Assembly (NCBI RefSeq): GCF_018982965.1 | Contig: NZ_JACBYP010000036.1 | Span: 1-64,000, forward strand | Length of the DNA stretch: 64,000 nt | Reading direction: 5' to 3' | Source of the DNA: Streptomyces mayonensis | GTDB taxonomy: Bacteria; Actinomycetota; Actinomycetes; Streptomycetales; Streptomycetaceae | Shown: positions 1 through 8,268 of the stretch, one piece after another | Numbering within the stretch: the stretch's first letter is position 1 | How the letters are laid out: each line of letters opens with the position of its first letter | Translations under genes and position numbers: made by a program | The notes under the pieces: generated by a model | What the model was told of the DNA's origin: nothing | Databases searched by the model: none | The model's input: the letters and a program-made list of their open reading frames with translations, nothing else

Positions 1-293
1 CGCCGCCCCCCGGCCCGTCCTCGCCCCGTCCGTACGCCTGCTGTCCGTACGCCCCCTGCCGGTGCCGTCCACGAACAGTCCGTCCCGGCCCCAAGTGCCC
101 GCGCTCACGCGATGCCGCCCTCTTCCTCGCCGAACCTGCGACCTCCCGCCCGCTGCGGGCGCAGCCATCCGACGCTACGTCGCCGGGGCGCGAGGCAGGC
201 CACGGACGAGGGTGGATCACACGTTCGGGTGACACCCCCGGCCGCGCGCCCCGGTTCTTCCCCCGGTCCCGACCGCTGGTCCGGGCACGGCTG
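1..293. other. No gene seen
   Basis: This is the 3' flank of the minus-strand kinase gene that stops at 294. The only open frame (112-318, plus) is Pro/Arg/Ser-rich with no ribosome-binding site, as expected of a chance frame in high-GC DNA. The motif cgtccgtacgc recurs in the first 60 bases. I see no convincing terminator hairpin. Confidence 0.5.
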
Positions 294-2966
294 CTACTCC
301 ACGCCCAACGACACGTAGTCGTAGCGGCCGAAGTAGGCGTCCGACGTGTAGGCGTTGGTCAATCGCGGGCCACGCCACATCATGATCTTCTCGTAGGTGA
401 TGGGCAGATAGACGGCGTTCTCGGAGACCTGACGGTTGATCTGGTGGTAGATCCTCCCCGCCCTGACCGGATCCCGTTCGGCGATCGCATCGTCGAACAG
501 GTCGTTGATCTCCGGATCGTCGAGCTCGCTGTAGTTGTTGTTGCCCGACTCCAGGATGAACCGTCCGTCGACCAGCGGACGCAGGAAACCCTGGCCGGTC
601 GGGAAGTCCGCGGCGAAACCCATGAGGATGATGCCGTACCCCCTGTCCTTCACCGCCTTGGGCGACTCGAGCACCCCGAAGGTCGCGGCGCCGTCGATGC
701 GGTCGATCGTCGTGCGGATGCCGACTTTCTCCAGCTGCTTCTGCAGGGCCAGAGCGGTGTCCACTTCGACCGGTACGTTCTTGCGCACGGCGATGGTCGT
801 GGAGAAGCCGTCCGGCCTTCCGCACGCCTCGAGTTCCTTCCTGGCCGCTTCGAGTTGTGGCCCGCCCTTGTTCTCGAGCACGCCGTAGGGGTCGTAGGCC
901 GGATCGGATCCCGCGATGGACGCCGGGAGCATGTTGGGCGCGATGTCACCGCCGACGAGTGGTCCTCCCCGGGCCGTCTGGAGCCCCTTGTGATCGGCGG
1001 CGAGGATGACGGCCTTGCGGCAGTGGATGTCGTTCATCGGCTCGACCGACTGCGGGAACGCCGCATACCTGATGAATCCGGTACCCGGATTGTCCAGGTG
1101 TCTCTTGAGGTCGGAGCTCTTCAACGCCTTGGAGACGGCAGCCCGGCTGAGTCCGGTCCCGTTCAGGTCGAGATCGAACTCGCCCTTGATCAGACGGGTG
1201 TCCATGTCGTCGGCATCGGCGACGAAGGTGACCTCGATGCGGTCGGGAAGCGCCGGACGGATTGGATCCGATTCCTCGTTCCACCGCTCGTTGCGGACCA
1301 GGACCAGCTTGTGGTGCGGGTCGTACGACGCGAACTTGTACGGTCCCGACGAGAACGGCCTCAGTTCGTACACGCTGCCGGTGTCACGCTCCCGTTTGAC
1401 CGGGGACGCCACGGGCAGAGCCAGCATCTGCTCGAAGTCACCGTTCGGCTGCGCGAGATGGAAGACGATCGTCCGGCTGTCCGGGGTCTCGATGGCCCGC
1501 AGCCCCAGCTTCTCCGGATGCTCGTCCTTGTACGGCCCCTTGTAGGTCTTCTTCGGATCGAGGACCTTCTGGAGGTATGCGGGGCCGCCGGAGACGACGT
1601 CACTGGCCCAGGTCCGCTCGATGCCGTACTTGACGTCCTGGGAGGTGATGGGCGACCCGTCCTCCCAGGTGCTGCCCTCACGCAGGACGTAGGTGTACGT
1701 CCTGCCGCCGTCCGAGACCTCCGCCAGGCCGGTGGCGAGGTCGGGCACCAGGGCGGTGCTTCTGGGCCCCGGCTGGGGAGCGAAGGTGACCAGCTGGCGG
1801 GCGTAGTAGCGGGCGAAGTTCCACACGAACCCGTAGTAGGTGCGCTGCGGGTCCCAGGAGTCGGCCTCCTGGGTGGCGGCGAAGCGCAGGGTGCCGCCCC
1901 GGGTCGTCGCCGCGTTGGCGACGCTGGTCGTTGCGGCGTCGTACTCGGCACCGGAGCCGGTCGTCCGCTGCGACGACTCGTGCCACCAGTCCAGCGCGAC
2001 CGGAATTCCCGCGGCCAGCAGACCGACGGCTGCGACCCCGGAGGTGAGGGCACGGCTGAAACCGCGCCTCCTGCGACTGCGGTGCCGCGGGACGGCTGTG
2101 TCCTCCGCACCCTGATCGGCCGGCTCCCGGGTGGTGGCGGCGCGGCGGGCGTGCACCACGGTGAGCAGCTCGTCCGGAGTGGGCCGGTGGGCCGGGTTCT
2201 TGTCGAGGCATCTTCCGACGACGGTCCGCAGAGAGTCGGGGAGGGTGCCCAGGTCGGGGTCGTGATGGACGATCTGGTAGGCCGTCACATAGGGATTGCC
2301 CGCGTCGAAGGGGCCGCGGCCGGTGGCCGCGTAGACCAGGAGCGAGCCGAGCGCGAAGACGTCGGTGGCCGGGCTGACGGCCGGCGGAACCTGCCATTGC
2401 TCAGGGGCCATGAACGGTGGCGTCCCGACGATTTGGCCGGTCTGGGTCAGCACCTCCCCGGCATTGTGGTCGACGGCCTTGGCGATACCGAAGTCGATGA
2501 CCCGTGGTCCGTCCTCGGTGATGAGGACGTTGCTGGGTTTCAGGTCCCGGTGGATCATGTGGACGCGGTGGATGTCGCGCAGGGCTTCGGCTAATCCGGC
2601 GAAAAGTTGCCACAGTTCTTCCGCGGGCATGGGGCCGTTGTCCTGGATATGCCTCGAAAGGGTCGGGGCGGGCACGTAGATCGTGGCCATCCAGGGCTGC
2701 GGGGCGTCCGGATCGGCGTCCACCACCGGGGCGGTGAAGGCCCCGCTGACCCGCCGCGCGGCCGCCACCTCCCGGCGGAACCGCGCCCGGAAGCGGGGAT
2801 CCTCCGCCAGCTGCGGGTGCACCGCCTTCACGGCCACACGGCGACCCGACGGAGAATGGGCCAGGTAGACCTCGCCCATACCTCCCGCCCCGAGTCGGGA
2901 AACCAGGCGATAGGTGCCGATCGTTCGACGTTCAAGGCGTTCGGCGCCGTCGTCCGGAATTGACAT
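294..2966 (-). CDS. Receptor Ser/Thr kinase fused to family-5 solute-binding domain
   Basis: Predicted 890-aa membrane kinase. Residues about 15-280 form a complete Hanks-type kinase: glycine loop LGAGGMG near 25, lysine in VAVK near 47, HRDLKPSN near 142, DFG near 157. A basic stretch and one membrane helix follow at about 300-325. From about 357 to the end it reads as an OppA/DppA-type (SBP_bac_5) binding domain, with GGTLRFA followed by WEDGSPITSQDVKYGIERT. Inference: an external peptide-type ligand domain regulates the internal kinase. The ATG follows GGGGGGAAC. There is no adjacent ABC permease, so the binding domain is more likely a sensor than a transporter part. Ligand and substrates cannot be predicted. 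Confidence 0.85.
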   Translation of the reverse strand: MSIPDDGAERLERRTIGTYRLVSRLGAGGMGEVYLAHSPSGRRVAVKAVHPQLAEDPRFRARFRREVAAARRVSGAFTAPVVDADPDAPQPWMATIYVPAPTLSRHIQDNGPMPAEELWQLFAGLAEALRDIHRVHMIHRDLKPSNVLITEDGPRVIDFGIAKAVDHNAGEVLTQTGQIVGTPPFMAPEQWQVPPAVSPATDVFALGSLLVYAATGRGPFDAGNPYVTAYQIVHHDPDLGTLPDSLRTVVGRCLDKNPAHRPTPDELLTVVHARRAATTREPADQGAEDTAVPRHRSRRRRGFSRALTSGVAAVGLLAAGIPVALDWWHESSQRTTGSGAEYDAATTSVANAATTRGGTLRFAATQEADSWDPQRTYYGFVWNFARYYARQLVTFAPQPGPRSTALVPDLATGLAEVSDGGRTYTYVLREGSTWEDGSPITSQDVKYGIERTWASDVVSGGPAYLQKVLDPKKTYKGPYKDEHPEKLGLRAIETPDSRTIVFHLAQPNGDFEQMLALPVASPVKRERDTGSVYELRPFSSGPYKFASYDPHHKLVLVRNERWNEESDPIRPALPDRIEVTFVADADDMDTRLIKGEFDLDLNGTGLSRAAVSKALKSSDLKRHLDNPGTGFIRYAAFPQSVEPMNDIHCRKAVILAADHKGLQTARGGPLVGGDIAPNMLPASIAGSDPAYDPYGVLENKGGPQLEAARKELEACGRPDGFSTTIAVRKNVPVEVDTALALQKQLEKVGIRTTIDRIDGAATFGVLESPKAVKDRGYGIILMGFAADFPTGQGFLRPLVDGRFILESGNNNYSELDDPEINDLFDDAIAERDPVRAGRIYHQINRQVSENAVYLPITYEKIMMWRGPRLTNAYTSDAYFGRYDYVSLGVE

Positions 2967-3168
2967 GTTCCCCCCTGTGCCGGCCTGGCCGTCGCACAGA
3001 TTACGGCGCGCAGGAGCCCGATCGCGCAGGGTGGACAGTACCGTTACAGAAAGGCGGAATCGTGCCGCACACCGTTGTCGCCGACCGCCCTTGCCCTTTG
3101 TCCCGGCCCGGTGGAAGGCCGGCTCGCTCGGGCGCGTATCCGGTCCGGGGGGCGACCGGCCGCTCTTC

Positions 3169-3942
3169 CTACCGCGGCCCGTACTTCCGTCCCGTCCGGG
3201 ACGTGAACCCGCCCAGCAGCCCCCGCGGTACCAGCTTCGCCGCGCCCATCAGGGCCTTGTAGCGGGGGTCCGGGACGGAGACGGACTTGCCGCGGGAGAG
3301 GTCGGACAGGGCGGCCGTGACGACGTTGTCGGCGTCGAGCCACATCCACTTCGGGATGCTGTTCGTGTCCATGCCGGCCCGCTCGTGGAACTCCGTGCGC
3401 ACGAAGCCGGGGCACAGCGCCATCAGCCGTACGCCGCTGCCCGCCAGGTCCTGCGCCACGCCCTGGGTGAACTGCACGACCCACGCCTTCGAGGCGCCGT
3501 ACGTGCCGCGCGGGACGAAGGCCGCGGTCGAGGCGACGTTGACGACGCCGCCGCGGCCCCGCTGCCGCATGGCCTCCGCCGCCGTCGACGTCAGCCGGAG
3601 CACCGCCTCGCAGTGCACCTTGAGCATGGTCAGCTCGTCGGCCGTGGAGACGTCGAGGAAGCGGCCCTTGTTGCCGAAGCCGGCGTTGTTGATCAGCAGG
3701 TCGACGGGGTTCCTGCGGTCGTCCAGGCGGGCCGCCACCGCCTCGATGCCGGCGTCGGTCGCGAGGTCGGCCGTCAGCACCTCGGCCTCGATGCCGTGCC
3801 GGTCGTGCAGCTCGGTCGCCTGTCCGCGCAGCCGCTCGGTGTCCCGGGCCACCAGGACCAGGTCGTGTCCGTCCGCCGCCAGCCGACGCGCGAACGCGGC
3901 GCCGATGCCCGCCGTCGATCCCGTAATCAATGCCGTTGTCAT
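3169..3942 (-). CDS. SDR-family oxidoreductase
   Basis: A 257-aa classical short-chain dehydrogenase/reductase of normal family length. The N-terminus has the NAD(P)-binding TGSTAGIG motif (residues 7-14), followed by NNAG and the catalytic YGASK. Substrate unknown; the SDR fold covers alcohol, keto-ester and sugar oxidoreductions. No Shine-Dalgarno is visible before the ATG, but a -10-like TAACCT (3949-3954 on the minus strand) lies six bases upstream, so a leaderless transcript is likely. It stands alone, about 200 bp from the kinase gene and about 120 bp from the MOSC gene, all on the minus strand. Confidence 0.85.
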   Translation of the reverse strand: MTTALITGSTAGIGAAFARRLAADGHDLVLVARDTERLRGQATELHDRHGIEAEVLTADLATDAGIEAVAARLDDRRNPVDLLINNAGFGNKGRFLDVSTADELTMLKVHCEAVLRLTSTAAEAMRQRGRGGVVNVASTAAFVPRGTYGASKAWVVQFTQGVAQDLAGSGVRLMALCPGFVRTEFHERAGMDTNSIPKWMWLDADNVVTAALSDLSRGKSVSVPDPRYKALMGAAKLVPRGLLGGFTSRTGRKYGPR

Positions 3943-4059
3943 GGCGCAAGGTTATGGGTCCGGACCGGGTGGGTCCGGTTCGCTCACTCCTGCCGACGAT
4001 CGTGCAGATGTGGTGAAGAAGGCCCTGGTGAGGGCCGGTGACAATCTGGTGGCGGCCGG

Positions 4060-4764
4060 TCAGGAGCCGTACTCGGCCACGTACTTCCGTGCCCTCGCGA
4101 GCGCCTCCGGGTGCAGCGCGTCACCCGCGGCGAGCAGCCGGGGGAGCAGCTCCCGCTGGATCGTGACCGCCTTGAACTGCAGGGCCACGGTCACTTCGTG
4201 GGCGGGCCGGTGCACGACGCGCACCGGATCGCCCGTGCGGATCTCGCCGGGCTCCACGACCCGGAAGTACGCGCCCGGCGCGGCCTTCTCCATGAAGCGC
4301 TTCATCCACCGCTGCTCACCCATGTGGCCCTGGAAGGTCCGGCAGGGGATGCGCCCGGACGTCACCTCGAGCAGCAGCTCGGGGCCGACCCGCCAGCGCT
4401 CGCCGATCAGGGCGCCGGAGACGTCCAGGCCGGTGGTGGTGAGGTTCTCGCCGAAGGCGCCGTTCGGCAGCGGACGGCCCAGTTCGTGCTCCCACGCGTC
4501 CAGGTCCTCGCGGGCCACCGCGTACACCGCCTGGTCGTCGCCGCCGTGGTGGCGGGTGTCGCAGACGGCGTCGCCGGCCAGTCCGCTCCCTCCGGCCCCC
4601 TTCGTGCCGGGTGCCGCCACCCGTACGGGTCCTTCGGCGGGGCGCTTGTCGATGCCGGTGACCCCCTCGGGCTGGTCCGTGTACGGCACCGCGGTGGGGC
4701 GGCCCAGGTTGACGGACAGGAGCTTCGCGGCAGGACGGTGCAGCGGGGAGACGGGACGGTTCAT
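4060..4764 (-). CDS. MOSC domain protein
   Basis: A 234-aa single-domain protein. The N-terminus SVNLGRPTAVPY is typical of YiiM-like MOSC proteins, and the core GENLTTTGLDVSGALIGERW followed by RIPCRTFQGHM contains the conserved cysteine of the domain. MOSC domains handle sulfur carriers or molybdenum cofactor, and YiiM relatives reduce N-hydroxylated compounds; the exact reaction here is unknown. The start lacks a ribosome-binding site but has TACCGT (4771-4776, minus strand) six bases upstream, suggesting leaderless expression. It is divergent from the LysR gene at 4846, so that regulator could control it. Confidence 0.8.
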   Translation of the reverse strand: MNRPVSPLHRPAAKLLSVNLGRPTAVPYTDQPEGVTGIDKRPAEGPVRVAAPGTKGAGGSGLAGDAVCDTRHHGGDDQAVYAVAREDLDAWEHELGRPLPNGAFGENLTTTGLDVSGALIGERWRVGPELLLEVTSGRIPCRTFQGHMGEQRWMKRFMEKAAPGAYFRVVEPGEIRTGDPVRVVHRPAHEVTVALQFKAVTIQRELLPRLLAAGDALHPEALARARKYVAEYGS

Positions 4765-4845
4765 GGGGGAACGGTAGAACAGCGCGGGTCAAAGCGTCGA
4801 CGTGTTATTCGCCGCCCGGTCAAAGGGGCGCTTATCCTCGGAGGC

Positions 4846-5766
4846 GTGATCGAGGCTCGTCATCTCCGTGTGCTGCGCGCCGTGGCATCGACCGGTTCCT
4901 TCTCCGCCGCCGGGCGCGAGCTGGGCTGCACCCAGCCCGCCGTCAGCCAGCAGATGAAGGCGCTGGAGTCCTCCGTCGGCACCCCGCTGCTGGTACGCAC
5001 CGGCCGCGAGATGCGGCTCACCCAGGCCGGTGAGGCGCTGGTGCGGCACGCCGCCGGGATCATCGCCGGGCTCACCGCGGCCGAGGAGGAGGTCGCCGCC
5101 ATCGCCGGGCTGCGCGCCGGACGGGTGCGGCTGGTCTCCTTCCCCAGCGGCAGCTCCACCCTCGTACCGACCGCGCTGGCCGCACTGCGGGCCGCGCACC
5201 CCGGCACCCGTGTCTCGCTGGAGGAGGCCGAGCCGCCGAACTCCGTGCAGCTGCTGCGCGAGGGCGACTGCGACGTGGCACTCGCCTTCCGCTACGAGGG
5301 CGCGGCGGGCGCGGAGGAATGGGACGACCTCGTCGTACGGCCGCTGCTGACCGACCGGCTGGTGGCGCTGGTGCCCGAGGCGCACCGGCTCGCGCGTACG
5401 GCTGCGGACGGGGCCGTGGCCATCGGGGAGCTGGCCCGGGAGTCCTGGATCGCGGGCTGCCCGCGCTGCCGCGGCCAGCTGGTCGAGGTCTGCGAGGGCG
5501 CGGGCTTCAGCCCCCGCATCGACTTCGCGACCGACGACTACCCCGCGGTGGTCGGCCTCGTCGGCGCCGGACTGGGCGTGGCCGTCCTGCCCCAGCTCGC
5601 CGTCGACTCCGTACGGCCCCGTGGCGTACGGACGGTGACGCTGGAGCCGGCGGTGCGGCGGGAGATCGTCGCGCTCACCCTGCCCGACCTGGCCCAGGTC
5701 CCGGCGGTGGCGGCGACGCTGGACGAGCTCAGCCGGGCAGGCACGCGCCGTCCGCCGGCGCGCTGA
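4846..5766 (+). CDS. LysR-family transcriptional regulator
   Basis: A 306-aa LysR-type regulator. An N-terminal winged helix-turn-helix (residues about 1-60, with SFSAAGRELGCTQPAVSQQM) is followed by a two-lobe effector-binding domain of usual length. I take the GTG at 4846, which gives the canonical start VIEARHLRVLRAV. The GGAGG just before it is only one base away, so the gene may be leaderless or start slightly differently. It is divergent from the MOSC gene with 81 bp between, the classic LysR arrangement. The effector is unknown. A good terminator hairpin lies directly downstream. Confidence 0.88.
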   Translation: MIEARHLRVLRAVASTGSFSAAGRELGCTQPAVSQQMKALESSVGTPLLVRTGREMRLTQAGEALVRHAAGIIAGLTAAEEEVAAIAGLRAGRVRLVSFPSGSSTLVPTALAALRAAHPGTRVSLEEAEPPNSVQLLREGDCDVALAFRYEGAAGAEEWDDLVVRPLLTDRLVALVPEAHRLARTAADGAVAIGELARESWIAGCPRCRGQLVEVCEGAGFSPRIDFATDDYPAVVGLVGAGLGVAVLPQLAVDSVRPRGVRTVTLEPAVRREIVALTLPDLAQVPAVAATLDELSRAGTRRPPAR

Positions 5767-5775
5767 CCGCGTCGG

Positions 5776-5797
5776 AGGGCCGGCTGGCGGCCCTTTT
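5776..5797 (+). terminator. Rho-independent-type terminator between lysR and whiD
   Basis: A 7-bp stem, AGGGCCG (5776-5782) with CGGCCCT (5788-5794), loop GCTGG, running into TTTT. It sits between two converging genes and is the most classical terminator in the window. Confidence 0.8.
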
Positions 5798-5812
5798 CGG
5801 AGAAACGTTCCT

Positions 5813-6145
5813 TCAGTGAGGTGCGACCGCCTCCCCGCCGGTCGGTGCCGATGCCGCCACCAGCCGGTGACGGGCGCGTCCCATCAGCTCTTCGCGCTCG
5901 TCCTCGGTCAGCCCGCCCCACACGCCGTACGGCTCGCGCACCGCCAGCGCGTGCGCCGCGCACTCCGCGCGGACCGGGCACCTCATGCAGACCTCCTTGG
6001 CCGAGTTCTCGCGAGCGCTCCGTGCCGCACCGCGTTCGCCTTCCGGATGGAAGAAGAGTGAGCTGTCCACCCCACGGCACGCAGCCAGGAGCTGCCAGTC
6101 CCACAGGTCCGCGTTCGGTCCGGGAAGGCGGGAGAAATCTGCCAT
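5813..6145 (-). CDS. whiD: WhiD, WhiB-like [4Fe-4S] sporulation protein
   Basis: A 110-aa Wbl protein. Four cysteines at 23, 53, 56 and 62 match the [4Fe-4S] ligands of WhiD, followed by the G-V-W-G-G turn and a basic C-terminal segment. Wbl proteins bind region 4 of the primary sigma factor and tune transcription; WhiD is needed late in sporulation for spore-wall thickening and correct septation. Identity rests on the near-exact sequence I recall and on its position opposite bldM. The ATG at 6145 is preceded by AAGGGG with about eight bases spacing. A longer open frame upstream is not coding. It converges on the LysR gene. Confidence 0.92.
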   Translation of the reverse strand: MADFSRLPGPNADLWDWQLLAACRGVDSSLFFHPEGERGAARSARENSAKEVCMRCPVRAECAAHALAVREPYGVWGGLTEDEREELMGRARHRLVAASAPTGGEAVAPH

Positions 6146-6229
6146 TGCGTGACCCCTTGTTGCCGATATGGGTGGATGAAGGGATACAGCGTCTGCAACC
6201 GTACAACTACGATCTAAGGAGATGAAAAT

Positions 6230-6358
6230 ATGACTCATTGCGAATCTAGCCGCAGACACCAGCGAAGTGGAAGAAAAGCGGCTGAATGGGGCACTGGTTG
6301 TGGCGAATCGGCGTGGGTCCGACGCGCATGTCTGCTGCGTGGCCGACCCCTCACGTAG
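6230..6358 (+). CDS. Candidate 42-aa small protein between whiD and bldM
   Basis: Unrecognised small ORF beginning MTHCESSRRHQRSG, basic, with three cysteines. It is supported by an excellent ribosome-binding site, ctAAGGAGatgaaaatATG, stronger than that of most genes nearby. It lies in the whiD-bldM intergenic region, in the bldM direction, and stops 24 bp before the predicted sigma-BldN promoter of bldM. It may be a real small protein, a regulatory leader, or chance. No function is assigned. Confidence 0.5.
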   Translation: MTHCESSRRHQRSGRKAAEWGTGCGESAWVRRACLLRGRPLT

Positions 6359-6382
6359 AGTGCTGAAGACGACACACAGCCC

Positions 6383-6410
6383 CGTAACTCTTTCGAGTGA
6401 CCGTCGTTGA
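6383..6410 (+). promoter_or_regulatory. Sigma-BldN-type promoter for bldM
   Basis: CGTAAC (6383-6388) and CGTTGA (6405-6410) separated by exactly 16 bases, matching the sigma-BldN promoter consensus as I recall it. bldM is the classical BldN target. The predicted transcript starts near 6417, leaving an untranslated leader of about 118 bases before the bldM ATG. Confidence 0.8.
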
Positions 6411-6534
6411 GAGTGCGGAGGCGGTTGAAGGAACAAGTGCTCGGGCGGGCGTCCGGGACGGTCGACCGCACAGGTGACGATTTCGTACCAGCCTGGAGGC
6501 TCAACGTGACGCGCAAGAGCTGCGGAGGACGGCC

Positions 6535-7146
6535 ATGACTTCCGTCCTCGTCTGCGACGACTCCCCGCTTGCCCGAGAGGCGCTGCGCCGCGCGGTCGCG
6601 ACCGTGCCAGGCGTCGAGCGTGTGACGACGGCCGCCAACGGCGAGGAAGTCCTCCGCCGCTGGGGCGCCGACCGCTCCGACCTGATCCTGATGGACGTGC
6701 GCATGCCCGGACTGGGCGGCGTCGAGACCGTCCGGCGGCTGCTGTCCGCAGACCCCGGGGCACGGATCATCATGCTGACCGTCGCCGAGGACCTGGACGG
6801 CGTGGCCCTCGCGGTCGCCGCCGGTGCCCGCGGCTACCTGCACAAGGACGCCTCGCGCGCCGAACTGCGCGCCACGGTCACGCAGGCCCTCGCCGACCCC
6901 ACCTGGCGGCTCGCCCCGCGCCGGCTGCGCTCGGCCGAGATGGGCGCCGCGCCCACCCTCACCGCGCGGGAGATCCAGGTCCTGGAGGGCATGAGCCACG
7001 GCCGCTCCAACGCGGAGATCGGCCGCGAGCTGTTCCTCTCCGAGGACACCGTCAAGACCCACGCCCGGCGGCTCTTCAAGAAGCTCGGCGCCTCGGACCG
7101 GGCGCACGCCGTGGCGCTCGGTTTCCGGTGGGGCCTGGTCCGCTAG
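6535..7146 (+). CDS. bldM: BldM, atypical response regulator of aerial development
   Basis: A 203-aa NarL/FixJ-type regulator. The receiver domain covers residues about 1-120 with acidic pair D8-D9, the phospho-acceptor-position D54 and K in GYLHKD; a LuxR-type helix-turn-helix covers about 140-200 (LTAREIQVLEGM, then SEDTVKTHARRLFKKLG). BldM is needed for aerial hyphae and spores; it acts as a homodimer on one promoter set and with WhiI on another, and does not need classical phosphorylation. There is no partner histidine kinase beside it. It is divergent from whiD, and a GCGA-capped hairpin downstream probably ends transcription. Confidence 0.95.
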   Translation: MTSVLVCDDSPLAREALRRAVATVPGVERVTTAANGEEVLRRWGADRSDLILMDVRMPGLGGVETVRRLLSADPGARIIMLTVAEDLDGVALAVAAGARGYLHKDASRAELRATVTQALADPTWRLAPRRLRSAEMGAAPTLTAREIQVLEGMSHGRSNAEIGRELFLSEDTVKTHARRLFKKLGASDRAHAVALGFRWGLVR

Positions 7147-7192
7147 GAGCCCCCGTGCAGAGGCCGGTCAGGGCCGTCGGGGACGTGAAGAT

Positions 7193-7218
7193 CCCCGCTT
7201 ACCGCGAGGTGAGCGGGG
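7193..7218 (+). terminator. Hairpin after bldM
   Basis: An 11-bp stem, CCCCGCTTACC with GGTGAGCGGGG (one T-G wobble), capped by the GNRA-type loop GCGA. There is no T-tract, as is usual in Streptomyces. It lies between bldM and the sigma-factor gene. Confidence 0.6.
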
Positions 7219-7332
7219 GTGACAAGGCGACCCGCCGGGTGCCCGCTGCTGGTTTCGCCGCGGATGACGCATCCTTGAGGTGTGGAGTTCCTCGGGGACG
7301 AGTCGGTCGAGCGGAAGGGGAGGGCGCAGGGG

Positions 7333-8010
7333 ATGAGTTCCGGCGCACCTGCTCATAACGCTTCGGTGCACAACAACGGGCACGGAGCCACGGATCGGAC
7401 GGCCGCAAGGCACGATGGACCGATGCGTGACGACGAGGCGCCCCCGGATCAGGGGACGGTCGGTGGGCTCGTCCACCGCGCCGTCGACGGGGACGAGCAG
7501 GCCACGCACGACCTGCTGGCCCATGTCCACCCCCTGGCGCTGCGCTACTGCCGCACGCGCCTGTCCCGGCTGCCCGGCGACGCCCGGCACTTCGTCGAGG
7601 ACCTCGCCCAGGAGGTCTGCGTCGCGGTGCTCCTCGCGCTGCCCCGCTACAAGGACACCGGCCGCCCCTTCGAGGCGTTCGTCTTCGCCATCGCCGCCCA
7701 CAAGGTCGCCGACCTGCAGCGCGCGGCGATGCGCCACCCCGGCTCGACGGCCGTCCCCTCCGACGAGATGCCCGAGCGGCCGGACGACTCCCTGGGCCCC
7801 GAGGAGCGCGCGCTGCTCAACAGCGACGCCGCCTGGGCCAAGAAACTGCTGGCCAACCTGCCCCAGAACCAGCGCGAGCTGCTGCTGCTGCGCATCGCCG
7901 TCGGCCTGACCGCCGAGGAGACCGGGCAGATGTTGGGAATGTCACCGGGGGCCGTGCGGGTCGCCCAGCACCGGGCACTGAGCCGGCTGCGGGCCCTGGC
8001 GGAGCAGTAG
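7333..8010 (+). CDS. shbA: ECF sigma factor, probable ShbA
   Basis: An ECF-type RNA polymerase sigma factor. Region 2 lies at about residues 60-130 (FVEDLAQEVCVAVLLALPRY) and region 4 at the C-terminus (AEETGQMLGMSPGAVRVAQ). Its place between bldM and guaB matches ShbA, which in S. griseus drives transcription of the principal sigma gene hrdB; the symbol rests on that recollection. I chose ATG 7333 (225 aa) because GGGGAGGG precedes it; in-frame starts at 7282 and 7423 are possible. No anti-sigma gene is adjacent. The N-terminal 40 residues are low-complexity His/Asn/Ala-rich. Confidence 0.82.
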   Translation: MSSGAPAHNASVHNNGHGATDRTAARHDGPMRDDEAPPDQGTVGGLVHRAVDGDEQATHDLLAHVHPLALRYCRTRLSRLPGDARHFVEDLAQEVCVAVLLALPRYKDTGRPFEAFVFAIAAHKVADLQRAAMRHPGSTAVPSDEMPERPDDSLGPEERALLNSDAAWAKKLLANLPQNQRELLLLRIAVGLTAEETGQMLGMSPGAVRVAQHRALSRLRALAEQ

Positions 8011-8268
8011 CCGCCGCCGGGAACGGCACGAGGGGCGTTGCCCGGTACCTTCGGGCGGTGTGCCGGCCCCCGGGAACGGCGCAGATGTGCGGCGGGGCGC
8101 CGCAGCGAACGGTGCGGACGGACGGTGCGCCGCCGCCGTGAACGGGTGGGGACCGCCATCCGTACGAAGCTACGAAGAGTGCGGGCCGCCCCGGTCGTGG
8201 AATGAGCCACCTCCACTTCCCGTTAGCATGGACATCCGCACCGATCAAGGCCATTTGGGGAAGGTGTC

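Noticed and set aside
444..2594. 716-codon plus-strand frame opposite the kinase-binding-protein fusion
   Set aside because: Mirror frame caused by GC-rich third positions of the real minus-strand gene, as are most long opposite-strand frames in the window.
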